From assembly GCA_947167935.1 (NCBI GenBank), contig CAMVJU010000010.1, positions 1 through 42,767 on the forward strand: a stretch of 42,767 bases of DNA, in the 5' to 3' direction. Source of the stretch: an uncultured Prevotellaceae bacterium. Its GTDB lineage: Bacteria; Bacteroidota; Bacteroidia; Bacteroidales; Bacteroidaceae. This document shows, one piece after another, positions 1-8,638 of the stretch; position 1 is the first letter of the stretch; each line of letters starts with the position of its first letter. The notes under the pieces were generated by a model. That model saw only the letters and a list, made by a program, of their open reading frames with translations. It had not been told where the DNA came from and searched no databases. The position numbers were made by a program, and so were the translations under genes.

Positions 1-17
1 CCTTCTTTACAAAGCGG

Positions 18-56
18 GAGCCCTGGAGAGAAATCTCCGGGGCTCGTTTCGTTTTT
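18..56 (+). terminator. Rho-independent terminator of the gene left of the window
   Basis: A 12-bp stem (18-29 with 34-45, one T-G wobble) closes a GAAA tetraloop at 30-33 and is followed by a T-rich tract to 56. This would end transcription of a plus-strand gene lying before the window. The rest of 57-204 holds only AT-rich sequence and the sppA promoter. Confidence 0.85.
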
Positions 57-165
57 GCTCCAGCCAAGGGCGTCACGTACATATTTTTTATGGAACACTT
101 CGTAAAACGGAATTAATAATCGCTAAAAAAACTATGCCTTCTTCTTCTTTATCACAAATAATTTG

Positions 166-173
166 TAATTTTG
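166..173 (+). promoter_or_regulatory. -7 promoter box for sppA
   Basis: TAATTTTG matches the Bacteroidetes -7 consensus TAnnTTTG and lies about 30 bp upstream of the sppA ATG. No good -33 TTTG is seen at the expected spacing. Confidence 0.6.
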
Positions 174-204
174 CCGTTGATTTATAACAAAAACCCTTTT
201 AACG

Positions 205-2028
205 ATGAAAGATTTCTTTAAATACATGCTGGCCACGATGTGCGGCATCCTTGTGATGACCATCATCGGCGGCCTGTTGCTGGCCCTTACCGTCATGGGT
301 ATCCTGGCTGGCAGTGACTCAAAAGTGAAGGCGAAGGAGAATTCCGTCTTCGTGCTCAAACTGAACGGAATGGTGAGCGAGCGCTCTGAGAGCACCAACC
401 CGTTGGGCGTTCTGCTTGGCTCTGCCAACGCCGACGACATGGGTCTCGACGACATCTTGAGGGCCATCCGCCTGGCTCGTGACGAGGAGAATATCAAGGG
501 CATCTACCTCGAGGGAGGTGCCACCGTGTTCGACTCGCCTGCTACGGCTCAGCAGATTCGCGACGCCCTGGCCGATTTCCGCAAGAGTGGCAAGTGGGTG
601 TATGCCTACGGTGACCAGATGATGCAGGCCTCCTACTATGTCTGCTCGGTGGCCGACTCCATGTTCCTCAATACCACGGGTATGATTGACTTCAAGGGCC
701 TTGGCGGCAAGTCGATGTACATGACTGGCCTCTATGAGAAGCTGGGCGTGAAATACCAATGCGCACGCGTGGGCAAGTATAAGAGTTATGTGGAGAGCGT
801 CACCCGCAAGGACATGAGTGCTGAGGACAGTTTGCAGCGTGCTACCTATTTGAATGGCATCTGGAGCCAATGGACGGAGCAGATTGCCCAAAGCCGCAAG
901 ACCACCGCCGACCAGCTCAACCAGCTGGCCAACGATAGCATCATGATCTTCGCCTCGGTGAACGACTACAAGAACGCACACCTCATCGACCGCGCTTTCT
1001 ATCCTGAGGAGATGCAGCAGGTGGTGCGCCGCAAGCTGGGTATCGACAAGGACGACGACCTGAACCTGCTGACGCTCGACAACATGCTCCATTTGAAGCC
1101 TGCGAAGAAGGTGAAGGAGAAGGGCGACGAGATAGCCGTGTACTACGCCTACGGAGAGATTGTCGACGAGATTACAAGCGGCTTCATGAGCGGCCATAAC
1201 ATTGTGGGCCGCACGACTGCCGATGACCTGCGCCGTCTGGGCGAGGACGAGAAAGTGAAAGCTGTCGTCTTGCGTGTCAACTCGGGTGGCGGCAGCGCCA
1301 TCGCTTCTGAGCAGATTTGGCACGCCATCAAGCAGCTGAAGACAAAGAAACCCGTCGTTGTCTCGATGGGCGGTATGGCTGCATCAGGCGGCTATATGAT
1401 CAGCTGTGGCGCCGACTACATCTTCGCCGAACCCACTACTATCACGGGCAGTATCGGTATCTTCGGCCTTGTGCCTAACTTCAGCGGACTGGTCAGCGAC
1501 AAGCTGGGCATCACCTGGGATGGTGTCACCACCAACCGATACTCCGACTTTGAGACGAACCTTATCTTCGGCGACGAGAACAGCGACGAGATGCGCTATC
1601 TGCAAGGCTATACCGACCGCGGCTATGTGAACTTCCTCGACATCGTGGCTGACGGGCGCAAGATGACTCGCGATGATGTGGACAGCATCGCCCAGGGCCG
1701 TGTGTGGCTGGCTACGGATGCCCTCGGCATCGGCCTCGTTGATAAGCTCGGCTCGCTGGACGATGCTATTCAGAAGGCTGCTCAGCTGGCCAATATGCAG
1801 GAATATCACGCCAACGCCTATCCTGTGAAGAAGGAGTGGACGGAAGACCTCTTCGGCAGTACCGACGAGAAGAGCGGCTCCTATCTCGACAAGCTCACGC
1901 AGGCCCGCGTGCAGTCGCAGCTGCGCATGGTGCTGGGCGACCTCTACGAGCCGTTCCTGCAGCTGCGCCTCGACCAGGTGCGCAATCGCCTGCAGGCCCG
2001 CGTGCCGTTCAGCATCGCTGTGGAATAG
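205..2028 (+). CDS. sppA: Signal peptide peptidase SppA, 67K type
   Basis: Membrane-anchored S49 serine protease that degrades leftover signal peptides after secretion. The 607-residue length fits the tandem-domain (67K) form. One N-terminal membrane segment (about residues 8-35) is followed by two S49 domains. The Ser/Lys dyad is readable: Lys193 in GKYKSYVES of the first domain and Ser394 in MAASGGYMIS of the second, followed by the characteristic TGSIGIFG. The ATG at 205 follows a -7 box at a plausible distance. The gene heads a plus-strand run with lpxK (47-bp gap) and thiL; the gap to lpxK carries several CTAG tetramers. No damage seen. Confidence 0.95.
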   Translation: MKDFFKYMLATMCGILVMTIIGGLLLALTVMGILAGSDSKVKAKENSVFVLKLNGMVSERSESTNPLGVLLGSANADDMGLDDILRAIRLARDEENIKGIYLEGGATVFDSPATAQQIRDALADFRKSGKWVYAYGDQMMQASYYVCSVADSMFLNTTGMIDFKGLGGKSMYMTGLYEKLGVKYQCARVGKYKSYVESVTRKDMSAEDSLQRATYLNGIWSQWTEQIAQSRKTTADQLNQLANDSIMIFASVNDYKNAHLIDRAFYPEEMQQVVRRKLGIDKDDDLNLLTLDNMLHLKPAKKVKEKGDEIAVYYAYGEIVDEITSGFMSGHNIVGRTTADDLRRLGEDEKVKAVVLRVNSGGGSAIASEQIWHAIKQLKTKKPVVVSMGGMAASGGYMISCGADYIFAEPTTITGSIGIFGLVPNFSGLVSDKLGITWDGVTTNRYSDFETNLIFGDENSDEMRYLQGYTDRGYVNFLDIVADGRKMTRDDVDSIAQGRVWLATDALGIGLVDKLGSLDDAIQKAAQLANMQEYHANAYPVKKEWTEDLFGSTDEKSGSYLDKLTQARVQSQLRMVLGDLYEPFLQLRLDQVRNRLQARVPFSIAVE

Positions 2029-2075
2029 ACTAGTAATGCTAGTGCAACTAGTTAAACTAGAAAAAAGGAACAAAT

Positions 2076-3302
2076 ATGGAGGGCGACTACATCAAGATCA
2101 GAGAAGGGCTGCTGCCATTCAGCTGGCTTTACGGAGGAGTGGTGAAGATGCGCAACTTCTGCTTCGACGTGGGCTTACTGAAGAGCCGCGCCTTCCATGT
2201 ACCCGTCATCGCGGTGGGCAACATCACCGTAGGCGGCACGGGCAAGACGCCGCATGTGGAATATCTCATCCGCCTGCTACGCGAGAAATTCGGCGTGGCC
2301 GTGCTCAGCCGAGGCTATAAGCGCAAGACCAGAGGCTATCTCCTTGCCGATGCCGACACAACGGCACGCGAAATCGGCGATGAGCCTTTCCAGATGAAGA
2401 CGAAGTTCCCCGATGTCAGTATAGCTGTAGACGGCAAGCGCGTACGCGGCATCCAGCGACTCACGGATAATGACGAAAAGCTCGACGTCATCCTGCTCGA
2501 CGATGCCTTCCAGCACCGCTACGTTAAGCCAGGCGTCAACATCCTGCTGGTTGACTATCACCGCCTTATCATCTACGACAAGCTTCTGCCTGCCGGACGC
2601 CTGCGCGAGCCGTTGAGCGGCAAGAACCGTGCCGACATCGTCATCGTCACCAAGTGCCCGAAGGAGCTGAAGCCTATGGAGTTTCGCGTCATCACGAAGG
2701 CCATGAACCTCTATCCCTATCAGCATCTTTACTTCACGACGCTCGACTACGGCGAGCTGCAGCCCGTTTTTAACGAAAACGAAAACCAAAACGGGAACGA
2801 AAACGAAGACGAAAACGAAAACGAAAACCGAAAGGATAGTGTGGCCTGCGGTTTACCTGCAGACAGCAACGTCCTGCTGCTGACGGGTATCGCCTCGCCT
2901 CGGCAGATGGAGGAAGACCTGCGCCCAAAGGTGCAGAGCCTCACCCTCCTTACCTATCCCGACCATCACCACTTCAGCCGCAAGGACGTGCGCCACATCA
3001 ACGAGACCTTCGGCCAGATGCCCTCGCCCAAGCTTATCATCACTACAGAGAAGGACGCTGCCCGCCTGACCGCCCTTGAAGGCCTCAGCGACGAGGTGCG
3101 CAGGCATCTCTACGCCCTGCCCGTGCGCATCAGCTTCATGCAGAGAGAGCAGGAGCAGAAGTTCTGCGACTTCATTGTGGGCTATGTGCTGAAGAACTCA
3201 CGCAACAGCATCCTCGTCAAAGGCAAGGACAGCCGTCCGCAACAGGCCGACAACAAACAGCAGCCTTTGCCTCACGACAGCAATACCATCAGTTTTAAAT
3301 AA
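2076..3302 (+). CDS. lpxK: Tetraacyldisaccharide 4'-kinase LpxK
   Basis: Inner-membrane-associated kinase that phosphorylates the 4' position of the lipid A disaccharide precursor. The P-loop GGTGKT is at residues 53-58, just after the family's VIAVGNITVGG strand, and LLDDAFQHR (about residues 146-154) is the conserved LpxK motif. At 408 residues it is longer than typical (about 330-380). Part of the excess is a 20-residue Asn/Glu run at about residues 232-252, encoded by a hexamer-like repeat, in a region between the two lobes; the C-terminal tail is also Gln/Lys rich. Likely co-transcribed with sppA and thiL. Confidence 0.95.
   Translation: MEGDYIKIREGLLPFSWLYGGVVKMRNFCFDVGLLKSRAFHVPVIAVGNITVGGTGKTPHVEYLIRLLREKFGVAVLSRGYKRKTRGYLLADADTTAREIGDEPFQMKTKFPDVSIAVDGKRVRGIQRLTDNDEKLDVILLDDAFQHRYVKPGVNILLVDYHRLIIYDKLLPAGRLREPLSGKNRADIVIVTKCPKELKPMEFRVITKAMNLYPYQHLYFTTLDYGELQPVFNENENQNGNENEDENENENRKDSVACGLPADSNVLLLTGIASPRQMEEDLRPKVQSLTLLTYPDHHHFSRKDVRHINETFGQMPSPKLIITTEKDAARLTALEGLSDEVRRHLYALPVRISFMQREQEQKFCDFIVGYVLKNSRNSILVKGKDSRPQQADNKQQPLPHDSNTISFK
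2770..2832 (+). repeat. AACGAAAAC-type simple repeat inside lpxK
   Basis: Repeated AACGAA/AACGAAAAC units encode an Asn/Glu run in LpxK. A related but imperfect run (AACGAATACGAAAATGAAAA type) precedes the lipoprotein gene at 26230-26275, so the same simple repeat recurs elsewhere in the window. Confidence 0.8.
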
Positions 3303-3337
3303 CGGGAATAGTCACTCAACAATAAACGCTAAACACG

Positions 3338-4435
3338 ATGGAAATCGCATCCCTCGGCGAGTTCGGCCTCATCGACCGCCTGACACAAGACATCACTCCG
3401 AAGAACACCTCGACCATAAAGGGCATAGGCGACGACTGCGCCGTGCTGCACTATCCCAACAAGGAAGTGCTCGTCACCACCGACATGCTCATGGAGGGAG
3501 TGCATTTCGACCTCACCTACATCGACCTGCAGCATCTGGGCTATAAGTCGGCAATGGTGAACATCAGCGACATCTTTGCCATGAACGGCACGCCTCGGCA
3601 GATGACCGTCTCGCTGGCCCTGAGCAAGCGTTTCAGTGTGGAAGACCTCGAGCTGTTCTACAGCGGCCTGCGCCGTGCCTGCGAGAAGTGGGGCGTTGAC
3701 ATCGTGGGTGGCGACACCACCTCCAGCTATACCGGCCTGGCCATCAGCATCACCTGTATCGGCGAGGCCGATAAGGACGACATCGTCTATCGCAGCGGCG
3801 CCAAGGACACCGACCTCATCTGCGTCAGCGGCGACCTCGGAGCGGCCTACATGGGCCTGCAGCTCCTCGAGCGTGAGAAAGCCGTCTACTACAGCCAGTA
3901 TAGCGATTTGCAGAAGAAACTGGCTGCTGCCAAGGACGCTTCTGAAATTTCAAATCTCAAATCCCAGATATCCAATCTCTCCATGCCCGACTTCAGCGGC
4001 AAGGAATACCTCCTGCAGCGCCAGTTGCAGACAGAGGCCCGTGGCGACATCGTCCAGCGTCTGCGCGAAGCCGGCATCCGTCCTACGGCGATGATGGACA
4101 TCAGCGACGGCCTCTCCTCAGAGCTCATGCACATCTGCAAGCAGAGCGGCACCGGCTGCCGCATCTTCGAGAAGGAGCTGCCCATCGACTATCAGACCGC
4201 CGTGATGGCTGAGGAGATGGAGATGAACGTCACCACCTGCGCCCTCAACGGCGGCGAGGACTACGAGCTGCTCTTCACGGTGCCCATCGGCGACCTCGAC
4301 AAGGTGCGTGAGATAGACGACGTCCACCTCATCGGCCACATCACCGCCCAGAAATACGGCCACGTCCTCGTCACTCGCGACAATCAGGAGTTCGAGCTCA
4401 AGGCCCAGGGGTGGAATCCGCTTCGCAAACAATAA
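3338..4435 (+). CDS. thiL: Thiamine-monophosphate kinase ThiL
   Basis: ATP-dependent kinase converting thiamine phosphate to thiamine diphosphate, last step of the pathway. The N-terminus LGEFGLIDRLTQ, the metal/nucleotide motif IGDDCAVL, TTDMLMEGVHF, VGGDTTSS and the C-terminal MDISDGLSSEL and NGGEDYELLFTV are all classic ThiL/PurM-superfamily signatures. At 365 residues it is a little long; a segment around residues 202-215 (SEISNLKSQISNLS) is encoded by an AAATCTCAAATC-type repeat and is probably an inserted linker. The 35-bp gap from lpxK suggests one operon. Confidence 0.95.
   Translation: MEIASLGEFGLIDRLTQDITPKNTSTIKGIGDDCAVLHYPNKEVLVTTDMLMEGVHFDLTYIDLQHLGYKSAMVNISDIFAMNGTPRQMTVSLALSKRFSVEDLELFYSGLRRACEKWGVDIVGGDTTSSYTGLAISITCIGEADKDDIVYRSGAKDTDLICVSGDLGAAYMGLQLLEREKAVYYSQYSDLQKKLAAAKDASEISNLKSQISNLSMPDFSGKEYLLQRQLQTEARGDIVQRLREAGIRPTAMMDISDGLSSELMHICKQSGTGCRIFEKELPIDYQTAVMAEEMEMNVTTCALNGGEDYELLFTVPIGDLDKVREIDDVHLIGHITAQKYGHVLVTRDNQEFELKAQGWNPLRKQ
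3942..3982 (+). repeat. AAATCTCAAATC-type repeat inside thiL
   Basis: Short repeated TTTCAAATCTCAAATC and its degenerate continuation, read in frame as ISNLKSQISNL. The same word recurs in the non-coding leader at 36858-36880. Confidence 0.75.
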
Positions 4436-4460
4436 AGAATCTGCTTCGCGAACAATAAAA
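4415..4460 (+). repeat. 23-bp tandem duplication across the thiL stop codon
   Basis: Two adjacent 23-bp units (4415-4437 and 4438-4460) match at 20 of 23 positions, each holding CTTCGCRAACAATAAA. The first unit encodes the last residues and stop of ThiL; the second is the gap before the next gene. Confidence 0.8.
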
Positions 4461-4470
4461 AACATACGTG

Positions 4471-5526
4471 ATGATGAAGAAACTTTTTCTGACAGCGATG
4501 ATGGTCGCTGCAAGTGTGGGGCTGACGAATGCCCAGACGGCCCAAAGGCAAGTAGTGGAAGAAGGTGGAACGGGACCGTTCAAGTCGGAAGTGGTGGGAG
4601 ATGCCTCCTGTCCGGGCTTCACGGTATATCGTCCCCAGAACCTGCAGGAGTTGGTGGCACAGAAAGGTGCCCTGCCTGTGATTGTCTATGCCAATGGAGC
4701 CTGCTTCAACAACAACGTAGAGATGCGCCTGCTGCTGAGCGAGGTGGCTTCCTACGGCTATGTGATAGCAGCCATAGGCCCTTACGACGAAGAGGACGTG
4801 ATGGCACAATGGAAGGGCGTGCTGTTGTCAGCCTATCCCGAAACCAAAGGCGAGGTGATCATGGCCAATGGCGAAAAGATACTGCCGCTTACACCCGAAG
4901 AGCGTCAGGCTCGCGAGGAACAGCAGGCCAAGCAGAGAGAAGAGGCTCAGAAGAAAGCTAAGAAAAACAAGAAGCAGCAGGCAGAGCCTCCTTTCAGGAC
5001 CTATCCCAAGATGCTACTGGAGGTGCTGAGCTGGCTGACCGACCAGAATGCCACCCAAGGCTCGGAATACTACCATTGCCTCGACCTCGACCATGTGGCA
5101 GCGATGGGACAGTCGTGCGGTGGTGCACAGGTGTTGGGCGTTGCCCATGATCCGCGTATCAAGACTTGTGTGATGCTGAACTCAGGCATAGGCGACATGG
5201 AGATGATGGGTACGACGAAAGAGAGTCTGAAGAATCTTCACCAGCCGATGTTCTATATGATTGGCGGCCCTGGCGACATCGCATTTGCCAATGCACAGAA
5301 GGACTATGAGCGCATTGCCGACAATATCCCCGTGGTGATGCTGAACTCGAAGGACGGCCACAGCGGCACCTATTACGAGAAGCATGGCGGCAACTATGCC
5401 AAGGCCGTCATCAAGTGGCTCGACTGGCAGCTGAAAGGCCAGGTGGGGCAGTCGGCGCTCTTCCTCGACGACGAATACCTGAAAATGAAATTCCCCGAGT
5501 GGACGGGCGTTCGCAAGAACTTTTAA
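4471..5526 (+). CDS. Secreted alpha/beta hydrolase (chlorophyllase/PET-hydrolase-like fold)
   Basis: Predicted exported esterase-type hydrolase of about 351 residues; substrate unknown. A signal peptide (MMKKLFLTAMMVAASVGLTNA) precedes the mature protein. The nucleophile elbow GQSCGG gives Ser215; an acid in GGPGDIAF and His in KDGHSGTYY complete a plausible triad. A highly charged Glu/Gln/Lys stretch (about residues 150-172) interrupts the fold and looks like a flexible insertion. I chose ATG 4471 over the GTG three bases earlier. The gap from thiL is short and carries the 23-bp duplication. An acetyl-esterase acting on plant polysaccharide is possible but not shown. Confidence 0.8.
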   Translation: MMKKLFLTAMMVAASVGLTNAQTAQRQVVEEGGTGPFKSEVVGDASCPGFTVYRPQNLQELVAQKGALPVIVYANGACFNNNVEMRLLLSEVASYGYVIAAIGPYDEEDVMAQWKGVLLSAYPETKGEVIMANGEKILPLTPEERQAREEQQAKQREEAQKKAKKNKKQQAEPPFRTYPKMLLEVLSWLTDQNATQGSEYYHCLDLDHVAAMGQSCGGAQVLGVAHDPRIKTCVMLNSGIGDMEMMGTTKESLKNLHQPMFYMIGGPGDIAFANAQKDYERIADNIPVVMLNSKDGHSGTYYEKHGGNYAKAVIKWLDWQLKGQVGQSALFLDDEYLKMKFPEWTGVRKNF

Positions 5527-5568
5527 TGGAATCATCAGGTAAGGGTGCATCCTGTTCCCAACGACTTA

Positions 5569-5789
5569 AGAATTGTTAAAATTGTAATTTCTTACAATTC
5601 CTACAATTCTTACACCTAAATATGCGCCCTGCCTCAGATGGAAAGACTAAAAATTTGCATATAAATACATTATTTATACAAATATATTAGAGTAAAAATT
5701 ATCTTTTTATTCTTCCATTTTTCTGGTAGTACGTATTTCCGCCTGTAGGAATTGTAAGAATTGTAAGAAAAACCAATTTTAACAATTCC
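5569..5789. repeat. Inverted-repeat element in the hydrolase-permease gap
   Basis: About 45 bp at 5569-5614 (AATTGTTAAAATTG then AATTC/TTACAATTC words) is the near reverse complement of 5745-5789. Between them lie about 130 AT-rich bases with no gene. The gap 5527-5970 therefore holds this element, the GGAGGCTCC repeats and a terminator, with no coding potential seen. Confidence 0.75.
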
Positions 5790-5796
5790 GCAGGCT

Positions 5797-5908
5797 GTTT
5801 AACAAATTTTGCAGGCTCCAAAATTTCCTAAGGAGGCTCCGTATGATTTTTTGGAGGCTCCTCACGATTTTTTGGAGGCTCCTCACGATTTTTTGGAGGC
5901 TCCGTAGG
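5797..5908 (+). repeat. GGAGGCTCC repeat cluster, copy 1
   Basis: Begins GTTTAACAAATTTTGCAGG and continues with four near-palindromic GGAGGCTCC units separated by a T-rich spacer (CTCACGATTTTTT type). The same head and units occur in the opposite orientation at 27318-27410, so this is a dispersed element. Confidence 0.8.
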
Positions 5909-5919
5909 AAAATATAAAG

Positions 5920-5947
5920 GCCTGCCATCCATGTGAGGACAGCAGGC
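5920..5947 (-). terminator. Possible terminator of the rhamnose operon
   Basis: GCCTGC at 5920-5925 pairs with GCAGGC at 5942-5947; on the minus strand the hairpin is followed by CTTTATATTTT. It sits 23 bases past the permease stop. The stem is short, so this is a moderate call. Confidence 0.5.
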
Positions 5948-5970
5948 ACGATAGATATGAGGGGGATGGC

Positions 5971-7305
5971 TTAGAATTCTTCGCCGTAGCGCTCCTTGGT
6001 GATGGCATCAAGAGAGCGGCCGCGAGTGAGCGGAGCACCGATGAAGCCTACGATGAGGGAAATGCAGAGCAGAACGATCATGCACCAGGCTGCAATCGTG
6101 AAGCCCTCGCCGTTGTCGCCGTAGATATAGGTGAAGACGAGTCCCCACACAGCCGACAAACCACGCACGATGAAGAACATCAGGCCCTGTGCACCAGCAC
6201 GGAACTTGGCTGGGAAGAGCTCGCTACCCCACAAGGCATAGAAAATCTGCGGAGAAGAGCCGCCCTGAATGCCCCAGAGGATGGCGAAGAGCCAGAGGCC
6301 GGCCATACCACCAGCGCCAACGGTGATGATGACCACCCATGCGGCGATGGCCACAAGGAGTCCGAAGGTGTAGATGGCCTTGTGCGACGTCTTGTCGATC
6401 AGCTTCGATACGATGAACGTCACGCCTACGATGATGGCCCATTGGATGCAGTTCATCCAGTTGGCCTGCTCGTTGCTGACGCCGCCTGCCGTCTCGTAGA
6501 TATGCGGCTGGAAGAAGCCCATCACAGAGGCCACGAGGTTCCATGTGAGGTAGATGGTGGCGAGGAAGATGACGGTCTTCACGGCAGTCATATTCTGGAA
6601 GAGCACCTTGATATTGTCCACAAGGCCTGTCTTCTCCTCCTTCTCCTTGCTGCTGACGAACTCGGCGCTCTCCTGCAGCTTGCGCTGGAGGTTCCAGGCG
6701 ATGAAGGCCACGATGAACAGCGTCAGGAAGACGATACGCGACGAGAAGACGTTGACCTCGTTGACAGCAGCATCGGCTCCCAGGAAGGCGTGTGCCACAC
6801 GCTGTACGCCACCAAAGAGATAGCCGTCGGGTGCAAAGAGCATACCGAAGAGCAGGATGCACATAGGTCCAAGGCCCCACGACATCTGCGAAATGCAGAT
6901 ATTACGGCCACGCTTGTTCACCTCAGAACTCTCAGAGATATACGTCCATGAAGCCGGCACGCCCACGCCTACGCTGATGCCCGTAACGAGGAATCCGCAG
7001 AGCAACATGGGGAAGTTGACCGAGCACATGATGAGCAACACCCCCAGCATGTACACCAGCAGGTTGTATGTGAAGATGAACTTGCGTCCGTATTTGTCAG
7101 CCAGGAATCCGCCGATGATGGCGCCGATGGCTGCACCTAAACAGTTGGCGCTGATGAAGTTCAGCCATCCCAGATGCACCTCCGAGAGGCCCAAATAGTT
7201 CTGCCACAGCGTCAATCCACTGGCACCTGCCACGATAGCGCCTGCGTCGAGATAATTGGTGAGAGACACAGCGATAGTGCTCCCTAAAGAACCGGATTTT
7301 GCCAT
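5971..7305 (-). CDS. MFS sugar permease, probably rhamnose uptake
   Basis: Inner-membrane major facilitator of 444 residues with about 12 hydrophobic segments. The loop motif GGFLADKYGRK between the second and third helices and the internal RGRN/ESSEVNKRGRN segment are typical of sugar-porter-like MFS members. A long polar loop with charged residues separates the two halves, as usual. It is the last gene of the minus-strand rha run, 42 bp after rhaA, so L-rhamnose (or a rhamnose-containing sugar) is the inferred substrate; the sequence alone does not prove it. It would serve the role of the RhaP permease of Bacteroides. Confidence 0.88.
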   Translation of the reverse strand: MAKSGSLGSTIAVSLTNYLDAGAIVAGASGLTLWQNYLGLSEVHLGWLNFISANCLGAAIGAIIGGFLADKYGRKFIFTYNLLVYMLGVLLIMCSVNFPMLLCGFLVTGISVGVGVPASWTYISESSEVNKRGRNICISQMSWGLGPMCILLFGMLFAPDGYLFGGVQRVAHAFLGADAAVNEVNVFSSRIVFLTLFIVAFIAWNLQRKLQESAEFVSSKEKEEKTGLVDNIKVLFQNMTAVKTVIFLATIYLTWNLVASVMGFFQPHIYETAGGVSNEQANWMNCIQWAIIVGVTFIVSKLIDKTSHKAIYTFGLLVAIAAWVVIITVGAGGMAGLWLFAILWGIQGGSSPQIFYALWGSELFPAKFRAGAQGLMFFIVRGLSAVWGLVFTYIYGDNGEGFTIAAWCMIVLLCISLIVGFIGAPLTRGRSLDAITKERYGEEF

Positions 7306-7347
7306 TTCTTTCGCTATTACGTTATAACGTTATTTCGTTATTACGAA

Positions 7348-8598
7348 TCACCTCTTTGAGGTCACGTCCTTCTCGTACTGCTGGATGCACTGGATGAACT
7401 CCTCACCCACGGGCACATTGTTCTTCAGGTTGAAGTAGTCGTAAACGGCACCGAAAGGCATCGACTTGGCCTCCTCCATCAGGGCGAGGCGCTCGAATAG
7501 CTGACCGTTGTCCTCATACTCGCGCAGCAGCTTTTTCGGCTCAAGCAGGGCCTGAAGGATACACTTCTGCGTGGCGCGTGTGCCGATGATGTAGGCACCG
7601 ATACGGTTGATGCTGGCGTCGAAATAGTCGAGGCCGACGTGAGCGCGGTCGAGGGCGTCAGCGCGTACGAGCTCCTTAAAGAGGTCGAGTGTCTGGTCGT
7701 TCATAATCGTCACGTGGTCAGAGTCCCAACGCACAGGACGGCTGACGTGTAGCATCAGCTCAGGCACATACATCAGCAGGGTCGAGATGAAGTCAGAGAC
7801 GTTCTCCGTCTGCTCATAGTGGCCCGTATCGAGCGTGTACATCTGCTTACGCGTAGCGCAATAGGCAGTAAAGAAGTCGTGTGAGCCCACGGTATAGCTC
7901 TCCAGGCCGATGCCGAAGAGCTTGGCCTCGAAGCAGTTCTTCACGCCGTCGAGCTTCTCCTCCATGATCTCGTCAAGCGAGGCTGCCAGAATCTCACGAT
8001 ACTTCTTACGCTGTACAGGCACGTCCTTCGAGCCGTCGTGCACCCAGATATTCATGATGCAGGGGTCGTTCTGTGCCTTACCCATTGCGTCGGCGATGCG
8101 GCGGCAACGCTTGGTGTGCTCAATCCAGAAGTCGCGGATGGCCTTGTCGGGGTTCGACAGCGTGAGGCTGCCGCTCTTCGGATGCGAGAACGAGGTGGAG
8201 TTGAAGTCAAGCTTCATGTTGTTCTCCTTTGCCCAGTCGATCCAGCTCTGGAAGTGCTTCACCTCACATTGGTCGCGGTCGACAAACTCACCTTTGAAGT
8301 CGCCGTAGATCTCGTGGAGGTTCAGACGGTGGTTGCCACCAAGAAGGGTCTTCACGAACTCAATGTCCTGGCGCACTTCGTCGATGTTGCGTGCACGGCC
8401 AGGATAGTTACCTGTTGTCTGGATGCCTCCGCTGAGGGCGTCGTTACGCTCAAAGCCCACCACGTCGTCGGTCTGCCAGCAATGCAGCGAGATCTGCTGC
8501 TTCTGGAGCTGGTCAAGAACAGCGTCTGTGTTGACGCCAATGGCTGCGTAGCGGTCTTTTGCTACGGCGTAAGCCTGTTCAATCAAATTTGCTTTCAT
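7348..8598 (-). CDS. rhaA: L-rhamnose isomerase
   Basis: Cytosolic metal-dependent isomerase converting L-rhamnose to L-rhamnulose. The 416 residues match the family length. Diagnostic stretches are SLHCWQTDDVVGFE near the N-terminus, GGIQTTGNYPGRA, KLDFNSTSFSHPKS, IWVHDGSKD and LDTGHYEQTENVSDF. ATG 8598 is preferred to the upstream TTG at 8604. It is separated from rhaB by 599 bp, nearly all of which is the GxxExxY unit; without that unit the gap would be about 41 bp. The MFS gene follows. No rhamnulose-1-phosphate aldolase is in the window. Confidence 0.96.
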   Translation of the reverse strand: MKANLIEQAYAVAKDRYAAIGVNTDAVLDQLQKQQISLHCWQTDDVVGFERNDALSGGIQTTGNYPGRARNIDEVRQDIEFVKTLLGGNHRLNLHEIYGDFKGEFVDRDQCEVKHFQSWIDWAKENNMKLDFNSTSFSHPKSGSLTLSNPDKAIRDFWIEHTKRCRRIADAMGKAQNDPCIMNIWVHDGSKDVPVQRKKYREILAASLDEIMEEKLDGVKNCFEAKLFGIGLESYTVGSHDFFTAYCATRKQMYTLDTGHYEQTENVSDFISTLLMYVPELMLHVSRPVRWDSDHVTIMNDQTLDLFKELVRADALDRAHVGLDYFDASINRIGAYIIGTRATQKCILQALLEPKKLLREYEDNGQLFERLALMEEAKSMPFGAVYDYFNLKNNVPVGEEFIQCIQQYEKDVTSKR

Positions 8599-8638
8599 AA
8601 ACAAAATATTTTTATTGATAAGTATTGTTTGCTTTATT

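Noticed and set aside
319..1323. Long open frame on the minus strand opposite sppA
   Set aside because: Shadow of a GC-rich coding strand; no family features, and sppA on the plus strand is certain.
5797..5908. Possible CRISPR array from direct repeats
   Set aside because: The spacers are nearly identical and T-rich, and units are about 30 bp in total; no cas genes.
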